In this document: in pieces, positions 40,975 to 51,600 of the stretch
How the letters are laid out: each line of letters starts with the position of its first letter
How positions within the stretch are numbered: the first letter of the stretch is position 1
From: a virus
Length of the DNA: 52,188 bases
Direction: 5' to 3' (one strand)
IMG/VR virus record: IMGVR_UViG_3300042569_002280
Location: 1-52,188 of that record
The notes under the pieces: model-generated
Seen by the model: only the letters and a program-made list of their open reading frames with translations
What the model was told of the DNA's origin: nothing
The model's database searches: none
Made by a program: the position numbers and the translations under genes

Positions 40975-43110
40975 ATGAAAATTACACAAGTAACACCTGG
41001 AATTATTACAATACCACCTAACGGATGGGGAGCGGTCGAAAAAGTAATATGGGAATATTACAACAATATTAAAGAGTTAGGTTACCAATGTGACATAAAA
41101 TATCTTAATGAGGTAGATACTAATAGTAGTGATATTATTCATATTCACATGGCTAATTTAGCAATTGATGCTGCTAACAAAGGAATACCTTACATTTTTT
41201 CATTACATGACCACCACGTTGTTTATTATGGTAAGGACTCATCTAACTACCAACAGAATTTAGAGGCGATTAAAAGGTCTGTGGTATCTTTTACACATGC
41301 TGAGTTTTTAGTTGATTACTTTGACGAAACTGATAAGTTGTTCTACCTATCACATGGTGTTAATACAGAGTTCTTTAAGAATGACAAACCGAAAAGAAGT
41401 GAACATAAACTATTGTGTTTAGCAAACAATGGTATTGGAGGAGATTCGACGTATGATAGGAAGGGATTTAGATATGCTATTGAGGCGGCAATCAAATTAG
41501 ATTTACCCATTACAGTTGCCGGTCCTGAAAATAATAGAATATTCTTTGAACATCATAATGACTTATTAAATTATGATAAGTTAACTTTAATGTTTTCAAA
41601 TCCAAACGAAGAACAAATATTAGAATTATATAAAAGTCATTCAATATTCTTACATCCTTCTATGTTAGAAGCCGGTCACCCTAATCTAACATTATTAGAA
41701 GCAGTATCTTGTAATATGCCAGTTGTTGGTACTTACTTAGGTTCACAAACGATAGAAGGAATGGTTGTGGTTGAAAGAGATGTAAATCAAATAGTTAGTG
41801 GTGTTAAACAAATCATTGATAATTACGATTTATATTTAAGTAACACTGAATTAGATAGACAAAATTATGATTGGAGTATTATCACCAAGAGAATGGTTAG
41901 AATTTATGAAGACCTGATTAACAGTAGAAAGAATTTGAATAGTCTTGAGACTAAACAAAGATTTGATAAAGTATTTGAGAATACTGAAATAAAACCAAAA
42001 GAGATGGTTGAAAAAATTGAAGTAATTAATCATTATATCAACGGAGCGTTAGTTGAAATTAAGGGCAATAGTGATAAACGATATTTAGTTGAGTTTTGGA
42101 ATCAGGACGGTAACTGTGAATATCGTGAGGAGATTGGTTGTAATATGTGGGTCAGATTAAGTAAGAAGTATTTTGATGAATATACTTTAAAAATTTATTC
42201 TGAAGGTAATTTAATCAGTGAAAAGAAATACAACGCTGAAAACAAACGAGTTTATATTGCATTAGATTCAAAGTCTTTGGGTGATACATTTGCTTGGGTA
42301 CCTTACGCTGAGGAATTCAGAAAGAAACACAACTGTAAGGTTATTTGTTCAACATTCTTTAACGATTTATTTGTAAAACAATATCCTGAGATACAATTTG
42401 TTTCACCTGGTAGTACGGTTGATAACCTATACGCAATGTATGAGATAGGTTGGTTCTACGATGGTGATAATGTTAAAACGGATAGACACCCAAGCGATTT
42501 TAAACTAGGCCCACTACAAAAAACTGCGACAGACATTTTAGGCTTGGAATATAAAGAGGTAAAACCTTTAATCAAAAACCCTAACAAGTTAAAGAAAAAA
42601 CGAGTTGGATTAGGTATCCACTCAACGGCTCAATCCAAGTATTGGAATAATCCAAAGGGATGGCAAGACATTACTGATTATTTGATTTCACTTGGATATG
42701 AGGTGATTATCTACTCAAAAGAGGAAGATGGTTATATGGGTAATTACTATCCTAAAGGTGCTAAACAAAACCCTCCTGACTCAATCTACAAACTTATTGA
42801 AGAATTATCAACATGTGAATTCTTTATAGGTATATCAAGTGGTATTTCATGGGTGACCTGGGCGTTAGACATACCGACAGTATTGATTTCAGGATTTACT
42901 GAAGAGTTTAATGAACCTTATGAGAATGTGTATAAGGTTAGTGCTCCTGAAAATACTTGTAGAGGATGTGCTAATAAGTTTAGATTAGACCCAGGTGATT
43001 GGAACTGGTGTCCGATAAATAAGGGGAATGAAAAGATGTTTGAATGTTCTAAAAAGATAACATCTGAAATGGTGACAAATGTAATTAAAAGAGAGGGATT
43101 AGTAAAATGA
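40975..43110 (+). CDS. GT4 domain fused to a BAHT/TibC-type protein O-heptosyltransferase domain
   Basis: 711 residues in two catalytic halves. Residues 1-~325 form a GT4 domain: NGWGAVEKVIWEYY at the N terminus, LSHGVNTEFF, and EAGHPNLTLLEA (E-x7-E). Residues ~345-711 match the bacterial autotransporter heptosyltransferase family (TibC, Aah): VINHYINGALVEIKG, DSKSLGDTFAWVPYAEEF, GIHSTAQSKYWNNPKGWQDI, FFIGISSGISWVTWAL, and a terminal cysteine finger C662-x2-C665-x13-C679-x11-C691 with DWNWCP and FECS, like the iron finger of TibC. That family attaches heptose to Ser/Thr of repetitive autotransporter passengers. In this phage the nearest repetitive Ser/Thr protein is the giant fibre upstream. 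Family assignment is strong; the sugar and target are inference. Confidence 0.85.
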   Translation: MKITQVTPGIITIPPNGWGAVEKVIWEYYNNIKELGYQCDIKYLNEVDTNSSDIIHIHMANLAIDAANKGIPYIFSLHDHHVVYYGKDSSNYQQNLEAIKRSVVSFTHAEFLVDYFDETDKLFYLSHGVNTEFFKNDKPKRSEHKLLCLANNGIGGDSTYDRKGFRYAIEAAIKLDLPITVAGPENNRIFFEHHNDLLNYDKLTLMFSNPNEEQILELYKSHSIFLHPSMLEAGHPNLTLLEAVSCNMPVVGTYLGSQTIEGMVVVERDVNQIVSGVKQIIDNYDLYLSNTELDRQNYDWSIITKRMVRIYEDLINSRKNLNSLETKQRFDKVFENTEIKPKEMVEKIEVINHYINGALVEIKGNSDKRYLVEFWNQDGNCEYREEIGCNMWVRLSKKYFDEYTLKIYSEGNLISEKKYNAENKRVYIALDSKSLGDTFAWVPYAEEFRKKHNCKVICSTFFNDLFVKQYPEIQFVSPGSTVDNLYAMYEIGWFYDGDNVKTDRHPSDFKLGPLQKTATDILGLEYKEVKPLIKNPNKLKKKRVGLGIHSTAQSKYWNNPKGWQDITDYLISLGYEVIIYSKEEDGYMGNYYPKGAKQNPPDSIYKLIEELSTCEFFIGISSGISWVTWALDIPTVLISGFTEEFNEPYENVYKVSAPENTCRGCANKFRLDPGDWNWCPINKGNEKMFECSKKITSEMVTNVIKREGLVK

Positions 43111-43376
43111 AAAGCGTAAATTTACCAGAGGAAATCCTGTTAGAAATTCAGGATTTATTATCTAGAATTAACTATTCTAAAATGGATTTAGGTGAAGCTC
43201 ACCTAGCAGTTTCTAATTTTGAAAAGGAATTGGAAAATTTAAAATTAGAGAGAGAAAAAAAAATAGCTGTCTGTGTAGACCTAGAGCAGGAAAAGACCAG
43301 ACTAGTGATGAGAATAGTTGAGACCTACGGGGAGGGCGATCTTGATCTTAACAGTGGCAAGTATTTCGTAAAGTAA
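43107..43376 (+). CDS. Small coiled-coil protein, unknown
   Basis: 89 residues, overlapping the upstream stop (ATGA). The sequence is a likely continuous coiled coil from ~8 to ~70 (LLEIQDLLSRINYSKMDL, NFEKELENLKLEREKKIA, LEQEKTRLVMRIVETYG). Base composition returns here to that of the phage core, so this is probably the old gene into which the island's last gene was joined. Function unknown; a small structural or assembly protein is possible because the next genes are neck and terminase. Confidence 0.65.
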   Translation: MKSVNLPEEILLEIQDLLSRINYSKMDLGEAHLAVSNFEKELENLKLEREKKIAVCVDLEQEKTRLVMRIVETYGEGDLDLNSGKYFVK

Positions 43377-43395
43377 ATTGGCAACTCTGGAGGGT

Positions 43396-43404
43396 GATAT
43401 ATAG
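43396..43404 (+). promoter_or_regulatory. Candidate phage late promoter (GATATATAG)
   Basis: Exact consensus nonamer 30 nt before the neck gene. It begins the neck-terminase block and is absent from the glycosylation island before it. Confidence 0.55.
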
Positions 43405-43434
43405 AGAAATCACTATCAAATAAGACCAGAGCCA

Positions 43435-45942
43435 ATGAGTTTCAATCCGGAGGATAGGCTACCCAAGCCAATTAATAAAGTTCTGAATACTAACGGTGAG
43501 CAATACGATCTCACTAACCCTAGATTCACAACTGCTGATGGGCTGGAGAATACTACGAAGATCCCGTTCTCTTCGACTGATGACTATTTTTCAACACAGG
43601 AAGCTGCTGAAGCTAGAGCACAGCAGATAGGATGCGGTGGATATCACACTGTCATCATAGAGGGTAAGCTTTATTATAGACCCTGTGAAACCGCTAATTA
43701 CTATTCTATTAGAAAGCAGCAGTTAGATTCTGCTCTTAATTTTCAGTACATTGGTAACTATAGAGTTTTAACGTGGGACACTCCTTTTTTTGGAGTTAGA
43801 AAATACAAGGGGTGGATAATAGATGCTTCATATAGCAATAATTCAGGACCTAGTATAAATCCTAATGACGTTCTTGTTGAGTTTAGATATTCCATAGATG
43901 GTGAATCTTGGTCCCTTTGGTCAACTGTAGGTACAGCAATGAACAATTTCTCCAATACGGAGGCTGCTATTTTCGAAATAAACCTGGATCCTGCGGATAA
44001 ATTTTATCCGGAGTTTAGGTTTACCTCGGTTCTAATTAATCCCGACGGAACACTGGGGTATGAGTCTAATGAGCCAGTGGATCCTAACGTAACCATAGTG
44101 GATTTTCAATTGGATATTGAATATGATCTAGACTATTTGTCAAATGCATCATTGGATAATAAAGTTATAGCTCCTGCTCTGAGATGCTCTAATGAGTATA
44201 CAAATAGACCAGTAGTATTTGACGATTGCAGATTCACTTTTAATCCTTATGCTGTTAATAGAGCGCTTAACCTTTATCAGGATCTAAGTAAAATAGTAAA
44301 TAAGGTATTTGGACTTGATGTTAACTATTATTCTGTGCAACCTCAGGCTAGGGGTAAGGATGTGATACTAAAGGAATATACCCTGTTCAACGTTGTCGAT
44401 GAGAAGTGTATAAAAGTTCTAGTTAACCAGAACCAATTTCCGGACAATAAAATTAACTACGATCCATTTGGTTTACAGTTCGATGAGCCCTTTGAGATAC
44501 AGATAGACAGAAGGTATTTCGAGGGAATATTTGGAAATGGATCACAGCCTAGAAAAAGAGATATTATTTATTTCCCAATAACTAATAGAATCTATGAGAT
44601 AAATTCGACATATCTTTTCAGGGATTTCATGAATGCTCCCGTTTATTATAAGATCGAGCTAAAGAAATACCAGCCAAAGAGCAACACATATTTCCAAGAT
44701 CCAGCATACAAAGAGGAATTGGATGGCATTGCACTTACAACCCAGGAATTGTTTGGTGCTGAAGTAACTAGTGAGGAAGAAAAAGTAACAAAGAGGCAGC
44801 AATACAACGAGACAACATATGTTAGATCACAGGATCCCATTAGATCATACATCTATTACAATTTAGCTATCATTGGATATGATCTTAATAATAACTGGAC
44901 GATAGTTCTTAATAACTATTATGACCTTGAATCTTCATTCGTTGACAATTCAGAATTTACATCCGATCCATTTAAATACAGGAATGCCATAAGATATAAG
45001 GACCTGCCTAAGCTTGGACCTAAGGAAGAATTATCCCTAACAGCCTGGTGGAATTTGAGAAATGCTTACGATGATACAAAGCTTAGAAAGATAGGCTTCC
45101 CTGTTATAAATGTGAATGTTTCTTCCTATACTGAATCGTATGTTGTTTATTCTACCTATCCAATAAAGCACAATCTTACGGCATGGAACAGTTACGCCGA
45201 TAACCCTAATGGATATGTTGCAATACAGGGTGATTCTGCACACAGTGGGGGATATCTAGTAAGAAGTGTAATAGACGAATACACATTCACCACAATAAAT
45301 CAAAGCGTTGAATTTGACCCTGGAGTTATGGTATGGAAAATGCAAAAGGCTCAATCCCGTAACTTTCTTAGCGGACTTTATATGGAAGGCTTAGAATACA
45401 GGGGATTCAGGTTTGACCTAATCCACTCTGGATCGATTGAGCAAGATGCCACTAACTATATCCAGCAGGGTAGCTTCTATCTTAGACTTAATAATGGCAT
45501 AGAGATAAACTCCCCACTTCAATTCACAGCAAAACATGGTGAATGGTATTCTGTTGTGGTGAACGTTTCTAATAAGTATAAACAGATTTCAATAAATGCT
45601 TGGCAAATGTCATATGACCCGGTGAACCCTCAATCACAATCCAGTGAATTGATCAAGGTACATGAATACGTGCAAAGTTTGGATGCACCCGTTATATTCG
45701 ATGCGCCTTCTAACATAGTAACAGATGTCAGCAGTCCTTTCTATGGAACAGATCAGAATTCCTATAAGGTGTTTACTTCCCCACTATATTTGTCAAATAT
45801 AAGATTGTTCAAGAATATGATAGATATAGATAATCAATCAACCGTCTTAAATCAGAATATTGTAAGAGACACACAGCTTGCACACATTATAGATAACGCT
45901 AAACCGCTTCTGAACGTTCCTAGATTTGTTCGTAGCCGTTAA
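43435..45942 (+). CDS. Neck protein, gp14-like core with extra domains
   Basis: 835 residues, over three times T4 gp14 (256). Residues ~280-415 follow gp14: helix NRALNLYQDLSKIVNKVFGLDVNYYSVQP, then FGLQFDEPFEIQIDRRYFE, and RKRDIIYFPITNRIYEINSTYLF (gp14 has a GDLIYFPMDNSLFEI segment). The N-terminal ~230 residues are a separate beta domain (FRYSIDGESWSLWS). The last ~280 (LSLTAWWNLRNAYDD, FRLDLIHSGS-like FDLIHSGSIEQ, GSFYLRLNNGIEI, GEWYSVVVNVS) look like a LamG/concanavalin fold that could bind carbohydrate. In T4 order gp14 precedes the terminase genes, as here. The middle match carries the assignment; the outer domains are inferred from pattern. Confidence 0.65.
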   Translation: MSFNPEDRLPKPINKVLNTNGEQYDLTNPRFTTADGLENTTKIPFSSTDDYFSTQEAAEARAQQIGCGGYHTVIIEGKLYYRPCETANYYSIRKQQLDSALNFQYIGNYRVLTWDTPFFGVRKYKGWIIDASYSNNSGPSINPNDVLVEFRYSIDGESWSLWSTVGTAMNNFSNTEAAIFEINLDPADKFYPEFRFTSVLINPDGTLGYESNEPVDPNVTIVDFQLDIEYDLDYLSNASLDNKVIAPALRCSNEYTNRPVVFDDCRFTFNPYAVNRALNLYQDLSKIVNKVFGLDVNYYSVQPQARGKDVILKEYTLFNVVDEKCIKVLVNQNQFPDNKINYDPFGLQFDEPFEIQIDRRYFEGIFGNGSQPRKRDIIYFPITNRIYEINSTYLFRDFMNAPVYYKIELKKYQPKSNTYFQDPAYKEELDGIALTTQELFGAEVTSEEEKVTKRQQYNETTYVRSQDPIRSYIYYNLAIIGYDLNNNWTIVLNNYYDLESSFVDNSEFTSDPFKYRNAIRYKDLPKLGPKEELSLTAWWNLRNAYDDTKLRKIGFPVINVNVSSYTESYVVYSTYPIKHNLTAWNSYADNPNGYVAIQGDSAHSGGYLVRSVIDEYTFTTINQSVEFDPGVMVWKMQKAQSRNFLSGLYMEGLEYRGFRFDLIHSGSIEQDATNYIQQGSFYLRLNNGIEINSPLQFTAKHGEWYSVVVNVSNKYKQISINAWQMSYDPVNPQSQSSELIKVHEYVQSLDAPVIFDAPSNIVTDVSSPFYGTDQNSYKVFTSPLYLSNIRLFKNMIDIDNQSTVLNQNIVRDTQLAHIIDNAKPLLNVPRFVRSR

Positions 45943-45954
45943 TTTTTTTAATTT

Positions 45955-46734
45955 ATGCCACGTAGAAAACCAAAGATGAGCAAGGTCGTCGAGGAAAAAA
46001 TCAAAGAAACCCTCGATTCAATAATACTTGATGAGAATTTAGATTCAGTAGAAACTGGAACTGGAGAATTACCGAGATTAAAAACAACGGTGCAGATGGA
46101 TTTTGAGGAGGAAAAAATATCCGCTGCAAGGGATGCCAAGTCTTTGCTGGATTCCTTAGCCATGTTCTATCTTGATGATTCTGGTGCAGATAATAACCCT
46201 TATCTTGAATACCGTAAGAAAATAGATTCCATGAACATCTCGTCTATGACATTCCAGCTTAAGAGTGCACAGCATGCGATAACTAAGCTATTGGAAGAAA
46301 TAGACATGGGTAATATGACGCCTAGACTTTTCGAGGTTTTAGCTCAACTACAGGGACAGGTTATACAAATATCTAAAGATCACCAGGCTTATTTGGATAA
46401 AATGGAAAAAAGCTACAAGGTGATGAAGGGAGATATTGATCAGAAGAATTACAACGGAGCTGTTAGAATAGGGCCAGACGGGAATTACACAGAACCAGCG
46501 AAAGGATTAGGTGACGGATCAGGAATTAAGGTACGAGGAACAAGAGGATTGATGGAGAATCTGAGAGATCTAATAGGTGCTGAAATAGTAGACGTTAAAC
46601 CAGAGGAGATCAAGCCAGGAGCTGTTGTTAATGCTAGAGATAAGATAAGGATGGACGCCGAAGAGAAGGGATACGAGGGTGAAATACCAGAGGGCGGGGA
46701 CGATCTTCAGATAGAGGATGATCTTTTTAATTAA
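45955..46734 (+). CDS. 16: Small terminase subunit, gp16-like
   Basis: 259 residues (T4 gp16 is 164). The position directly before the large terminase is the main evidence. A central helical pair, SAQHAITKLLEEIDMGNMTPRLFEVLAQLQGQVIQISKDHQAYLDKMEKSYKVMK, resembles the gp16 region with HPRAYEVAGNLIKNVADINKDLMDLHKKM, i.e. the oligomerisation coiled coils. The N terminus is basic (MPRRKPKMSK), the C terminus long, acidic and probably disordered. TerS rings recognise DNA and stimulate the packaging ATPase. Confidence 0.8.
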   Translation: MPRRKPKMSKVVEEKIKETLDSIILDENLDSVETGTGELPRLKTTVQMDFEEEKISAARDAKSLLDSLAMFYLDDSGADNNPYLEYRKKIDSMNISSMTFQLKSAQHAITKLLEEIDMGNMTPRLFEVLAQLQGQVIQISKDHQAYLDKMEKSYKVMKGDIDQKNYNGAVRIGPDGNYTEPAKGLGDGSGIKVRGTRGLMENLRDLIGAEIVDVKPEEIKPGAVVNARDKIRMDAEEKGYEGEIPEGGDDLQIEDDLFN

Positions 46735-46739
46735 TTTTT

Positions 46740-48584
46740 ATGGCGGAAGAAACAAACAAGAATCAGCCGGAGCTAAATGATGGTAATTATTGGAGCACGG
46801 CTAAAGTTAACGAGTTACTCAGAAAAGCAGACGAGGAAGGGCTAGATTTCAAGAGTGTAGATAATCCTTTCCATGACAATAATCCTGAGCTAAGAAGATC
46901 TAATGTACTATTCGAGTACACACAGGAGGAGATAATAGAAATTGACAAGTGCGCAAGGGACGTCATCTACTTTTCAAAATATTGTCAGGTTATGACCGAT
47001 ACCGGTCTTGCTTATATTACTCTGAGAGAATATCAAGAATCGGTATTAAGAGAATATCAGGCCAATAGATTTAATATATTCCTAGCACCCCGGCAGGTTG
47101 GTAAATCCATAATGTCCGCTGTTTTTCTGGTGTGGTTTTTACTTTTCAACCACGATAAAAATGCGATGATACTGGCAAACGTTGGTGACACAGCAGAGGA
47201 ATTGATGGATAAGATAAAAGCCATAATAAAAGGATTGCCTTTCTTCTTGAAGCCAGGAATGATGGTCAATAATGTGATGTCTGTGCGTTTTGATAACGGA
47301 TGTAGGGTTATTGCTAAAACGACCACTAAGACATCCGGTATTGGTTTTACTATTCATTTTTTATACATGGACGAGTTTGCTCACATTAACTCATCCTTTA
47401 TGGAAGCTTTCTTCAGGTCTACATACCCCACGGTATCTTCCTCGAAGGTGTCCCGAATCATTATAACATCTACCCCAAATGGAATGAATAAGTTCTATGA
47501 GATGTATATGAGCGCTGTTAAAAAGGAGAACACATTCAATCCAATTAGGGTTGATTGGTGGCAGGTACCGGGAAGGGATGATGTGTGGAAGCAGAATGAA
47601 ATATCCAACCTTGGATCCGAGGAGCTATTCAATCAGGAGTACGGTAATCAGTTCTTAAGCTCCTCTACGTTGCTACTTGGATCACAGGAGTTACAGAAGA
47701 TAAAAAGAAACGAGGTAGAGTACTTATGGAGGGAGATTGATGAGTTTCATTACTCTGACGTAAATTATGAGAATTTTCTATGGCATCCTAAATTTGATAT
47801 AGATAGTGCTGCAGAAGGGAATAAAAAATATGTTGTATCCGTCGATCTCTCAGGTGGAAACAAGGGTGATTTTACAGTCATTAATGTTTTCAAGGTCTCT
47901 CCTCTTCCAAAGAAAGTGATAGAAAGAATAGGAGAATTTGAGGACGAGGGTGATTTCTTTGGCCTTATTCAGGTTGGTATATTAAGGGACAACGAGATAA
48001 AACTGGAGGATGTTGTTAAGATACTTAGAATACTGGTAAAGAATGTACTAGGTGTCGAATCTGTGAAAATAGCTCTTGAGATAAATTACAAGGGAGAGCT
48101 TCTAGTTGATAAATTCCTTTCTGATGATGATTTATTTGAGGAAATTTTTGTTTACACTAAGCATTCTGAATCTGCTAGATCTTCTAAAGCTGGTATAAAA
48201 TACAATGAAAAGAACAAGATGAAAAACTGTGAGCAGCTCAGAACACTTGTTAGAGCAGACAGAATATTAGTGAATGATAAGAAATGGACAGTACCCGAGC
48301 TATTCACATTCGGGCTGAATTCAAGAGGAACATATTCCAGCCAAACAGGTCATGATGACGTTGCTATGTCCCTGGTTAATCTCTCCTCTGCTTTTGAAAG
48401 TGGAGATTTCTACCAACTGGTCGGAGAACTTTTTGATGCGATGGAAACCCCATATAAAGGATTAATATTAAATAAAATGGGGGAAACCGGGCAATCCCAA
48501 TCTTCTGATGAATTTGGATTCGGAAACCAAGGTCCTTCTACCAAGGACGGAAAAAGCTTTAGGGACTTTAGTTCCATGATGTAG
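46740..48584 (+). CDS. 17: Large terminase subunit, gp17-like
   Basis: 614 residues, the same length class as T4 gp17 (610). The ATPase has LAPRQVGKS (residues ~115-123) as Walker A and FLYMDEFAHI with D211-E212 as Walker B and catalytic carboxylate, then IIITSTPNGMNKFYEMY as the coupling motif. The RNase H-like nuclease starts at SVDLSGGNKGDF (D369), continues with ALEINYKGE and ends with the GHDDVAMSLVN carboxylates. It cuts concatemeric DNA and pumps it into the prohead. It starts 5 bases after gp16. Confidence 0.97.
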   Translation: MAEETNKNQPELNDGNYWSTAKVNELLRKADEEGLDFKSVDNPFHDNNPELRRSNVLFEYTQEEIIEIDKCARDVIYFSKYCQVMTDTGLAYITLREYQESVLREYQANRFNIFLAPRQVGKSIMSAVFLVWFLLFNHDKNAMILANVGDTAEELMDKIKAIIKGLPFFLKPGMMVNNVMSVRFDNGCRVIAKTTTKTSGIGFTIHFLYMDEFAHINSSFMEAFFRSTYPTVSSSKVSRIIITSTPNGMNKFYEMYMSAVKKENTFNPIRVDWWQVPGRDDVWKQNEISNLGSEELFNQEYGNQFLSSSTLLLGSQELQKIKRNEVEYLWREIDEFHYSDVNYENFLWHPKFDIDSAAEGNKKYVVSVDLSGGNKGDFTVINVFKVSPLPKKVIERIGEFEDEGDFFGLIQVGILRDNEIKLEDVVKILRILVKNVLGVESVKIALEINYKGELLVDKFLSDDDLFEEIFVYTKHSESARSSKAGIKYNEKNKMKNCEQLRTLVRADRILVNDKKWTVPELFTFGLNSRGTYSSQTGHDDVAMSLVNLSSAFESGDFYQLVGELFDAMETPYKGLILNKMGETGQSQSSDEFGFGNQGPSTKDGKSFRDFSSMM

Positions 48585-48608
48585 ACCCTTCTTTTTCTAA
48601 TTTGGTTT

Positions 48609-48617
48609 GATATATAG
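48609..48617 (+). promoter_or_regulatory. Candidate phage late promoter (GATATATAG)
   Basis: Exact consensus nonamer 29 nt before the tail-sheath gene, followed by an A-rich leader without Shine-Dalgarno. Confidence 0.55.
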
Positions 48618-48646
48618 ACAAAGAAGAAAAAAATCATAAAGAAATA

Positions 48647-51600
48647 ATGGCACAAAAAATTAAAATCGACTATTCACAATTTAGAGCATCGGGCGTTTAC
48701 ACCCTGGAATTTGACAGTTCCGCTAGTGTTATATTAACGTCTACCACTATAAGATTGGTAGTTGGATTCTCTAACAAGGGCCCATTCAACACACCGGTTT
48801 ACATACCGGATGCATCTACAATGATCTCGATTTTTGGTGATATTGACAGATCACTAGAAAATAGAGGATCTTTCTTCCAAAGATCTATACTAACCTGCTT
48901 GAATGCGGGACCGGTTTTTGCTTTAAATTTATTGAAGCTTAATGATGATTTAGACAGTGCTACCCCCGATGTTGTTGATTACAGATCTTATTCTGTTGAT
49001 ACCGAACAGTTTAATGGTATTTTAACAAGTAAACTATACTCGTCTTTTTATAACAAAGAGAGATTTTGGTTTGCTTCAACTGAATACTTCTTGGCCACAT
49101 TGAGCTTACTGGATCAAGGAAGATTACTCAACCTTGTTAATCTTGGTCAACAGCCAATGAGTGTTATCATAAGAAAGTCCACTGACTCGACAACGCCAAT
49201 AAAGGGATATAATATCTTCGCTATAGATTGGTATGGTGCTGATAATGTGCCTAGTTTTATGCACCCTTATGATTACATCCAGGATTATTTCATTGATGTT
49301 ATTGCAGTTTCTGGTAGTTGGACTAATTACCCACAACTTTCTGTGGATCCTCAATGGAGCCAATATTTTACATCCAATGGGTTTATTAAGAGCCAGATGG
49401 ATAATTTCCTTAATAATCCTAATGTTCAGCTTCTTGTTTATCAAACAGGATGTATTATACCTGATTTTACCGATTTGAATGGGGTTAACCAGTACATCCA
49501 AACGTTGGTCAATAGTAATACTGCTTCAACCGGTTTATTCTGTGCCGTAGACGAAAAGGCATTTGATGATATTTGTAATAATACCTACAGGATAGATCTT
49601 GTAGGTAATAACCTTATCGACGAATTAACATCAGATAGAGACCTACTAAGCCCAAGACTTGATTTCTTAAGTTACGATCAAGCTTTATTGGCTGATTATT
49701 TATACACTGAAGCAAATTACGGAGTTACTGGTGCATCCGGTGCAACTGGTGGTAATATGTACGTTGGTACTTTATTCGACCCGATCACATTCGGAGCTAC
49801 CGGTGGTACAACGGATAAGGGTCTTTACTCAAATACATTCCAGGCTTACGATCCGAATGAATTTGATGGTGGATATCACTATATCATTACAGGTACAGGT
49901 GGAGCACCTCCTTTATCGACATCTCAGAAATCTTCTCTTAAAACATTCTGTGATATTTCTTCTTCGGCTGATCAGAAATTTATTATAGGTAAAGCTACTA
50001 TACCAGCTGGTGTAACTGGATCTGTCCCCTCAAGTTTCGGAGGTCCAAACACAACCCAACTAGTTAAGCTTAAGATAGCTTTAACTAAGACTTCTAATTC
50101 GGAAGTTAAAATTCTATGGCAACATCCGTTGGATACTGCTTACTATAGATCTCAAGGTATTACAGTTGAGCCTTGGGCTTATCTGCAACAAGTTCCTATC
50201 GATCCAGATATCGCATTCCTGAATTCAGGTGTTGGTGTATATCAATTTGGATGGGCTGATAGAGTAGGTGAGGAGTCTATACTAAACCCAGACGGAGCAG
50301 GAGTAACAGGATCAGGATTCCCAAATGGATATTCTAACTCTTTGATAGCGTATTCTATGTCTAACCCTTATATTGATTTTCAATATAACGAGACCGCAGA
50401 TGGAGATATTATTTGGAAAAATTCAGACGGAACGGACATTCAATATCTGGATTACCAAAGCTTGGTTGATGTAGATGGATTTCCTTATGTAGCGGTTAGA
50501 TCTTTTAGTAATACTTCTAGAGACATTACTAGCCTAGAAGATATTGCTGCCTTTGGTGCTTCTTATGCCTCAGATAATGTGGGTCTCCCAGTTTCTGCAG
50601 ATAAGATAGACATCATATCACAAAATGGAAACATAAACGAATACCTTAATGTTATAACTAGGGTAGATGCCACAACGTTTACTATAGGTTTAGACGCCCT
50701 TGGCAACGTTCCTTTATCAGTGGGTGATTGGATAGTTTCTACTGACCTTAATATATGTTTAGATGCTGCAGGGACAAGACAGTCTAGACTAGGAAAGATC
50801 ACTACAGTTTCTGCTACAACAACTAGCGGTGTCTATAGAGTAACTTGTGCTAGACCAGTACTTTATTACTCAGGAACACCTCTAAGAGTTCAGAAGTTCA
50901 CATCGATTGAGGATTTCACTACATCTTTTGATTTCACATACTTCCAAGGTTTCACTATGACTGAAAGGCATAGACCAAATGGAACTGATGCTAGACTAAC
51001 TGAGATATTAGATGTACTTTACAATACAGATCTTGCTATAGCGCTTGCTAATAAGGACGCTATAACTTACAGATACATTATTGATACATTCGGTGGACAA
51101 ATACTTCCTAATTCTAAGTATCAATTGAGTAAGTTGGCGATGATGAGACAGCAATCTCTTGCTATCATCAATGCGCCTTCTACTGCTCAATTCCAGGCTT
51201 CTACAGATCCTAGATTTACTGATGCACCTACAGCTACTAATCCTAAGCCGTTGTTAAATACTGCTTATATAGCTTCCGGTGGTAATCTATCCTTGAATCC
51301 TACATACACATTCAGTCTTCCTTCCGAAGCTGATGGAGCTAAATTCTGTGCATTCTACTCACCTTATATCACTATAAGAGAGGCAAATAGAAACGTAAAC
51401 GTTCCGCCGGCAGCTTTAGTTTCTAATAATTTCATTAGAAAATTTGCGACAGGTGAACCTTATGCAATCGTAGCAGGTCAAAAAAGAGGGGTTCTTTCAG
51501 GGCAAACTATAGTAGGTGTTGAATATGATTATAGTGATGCAGACAGAGGAAATTTAGAGCCATTCGGAATAAATCCTATCATCAGAAGAAAAGGTATTGG

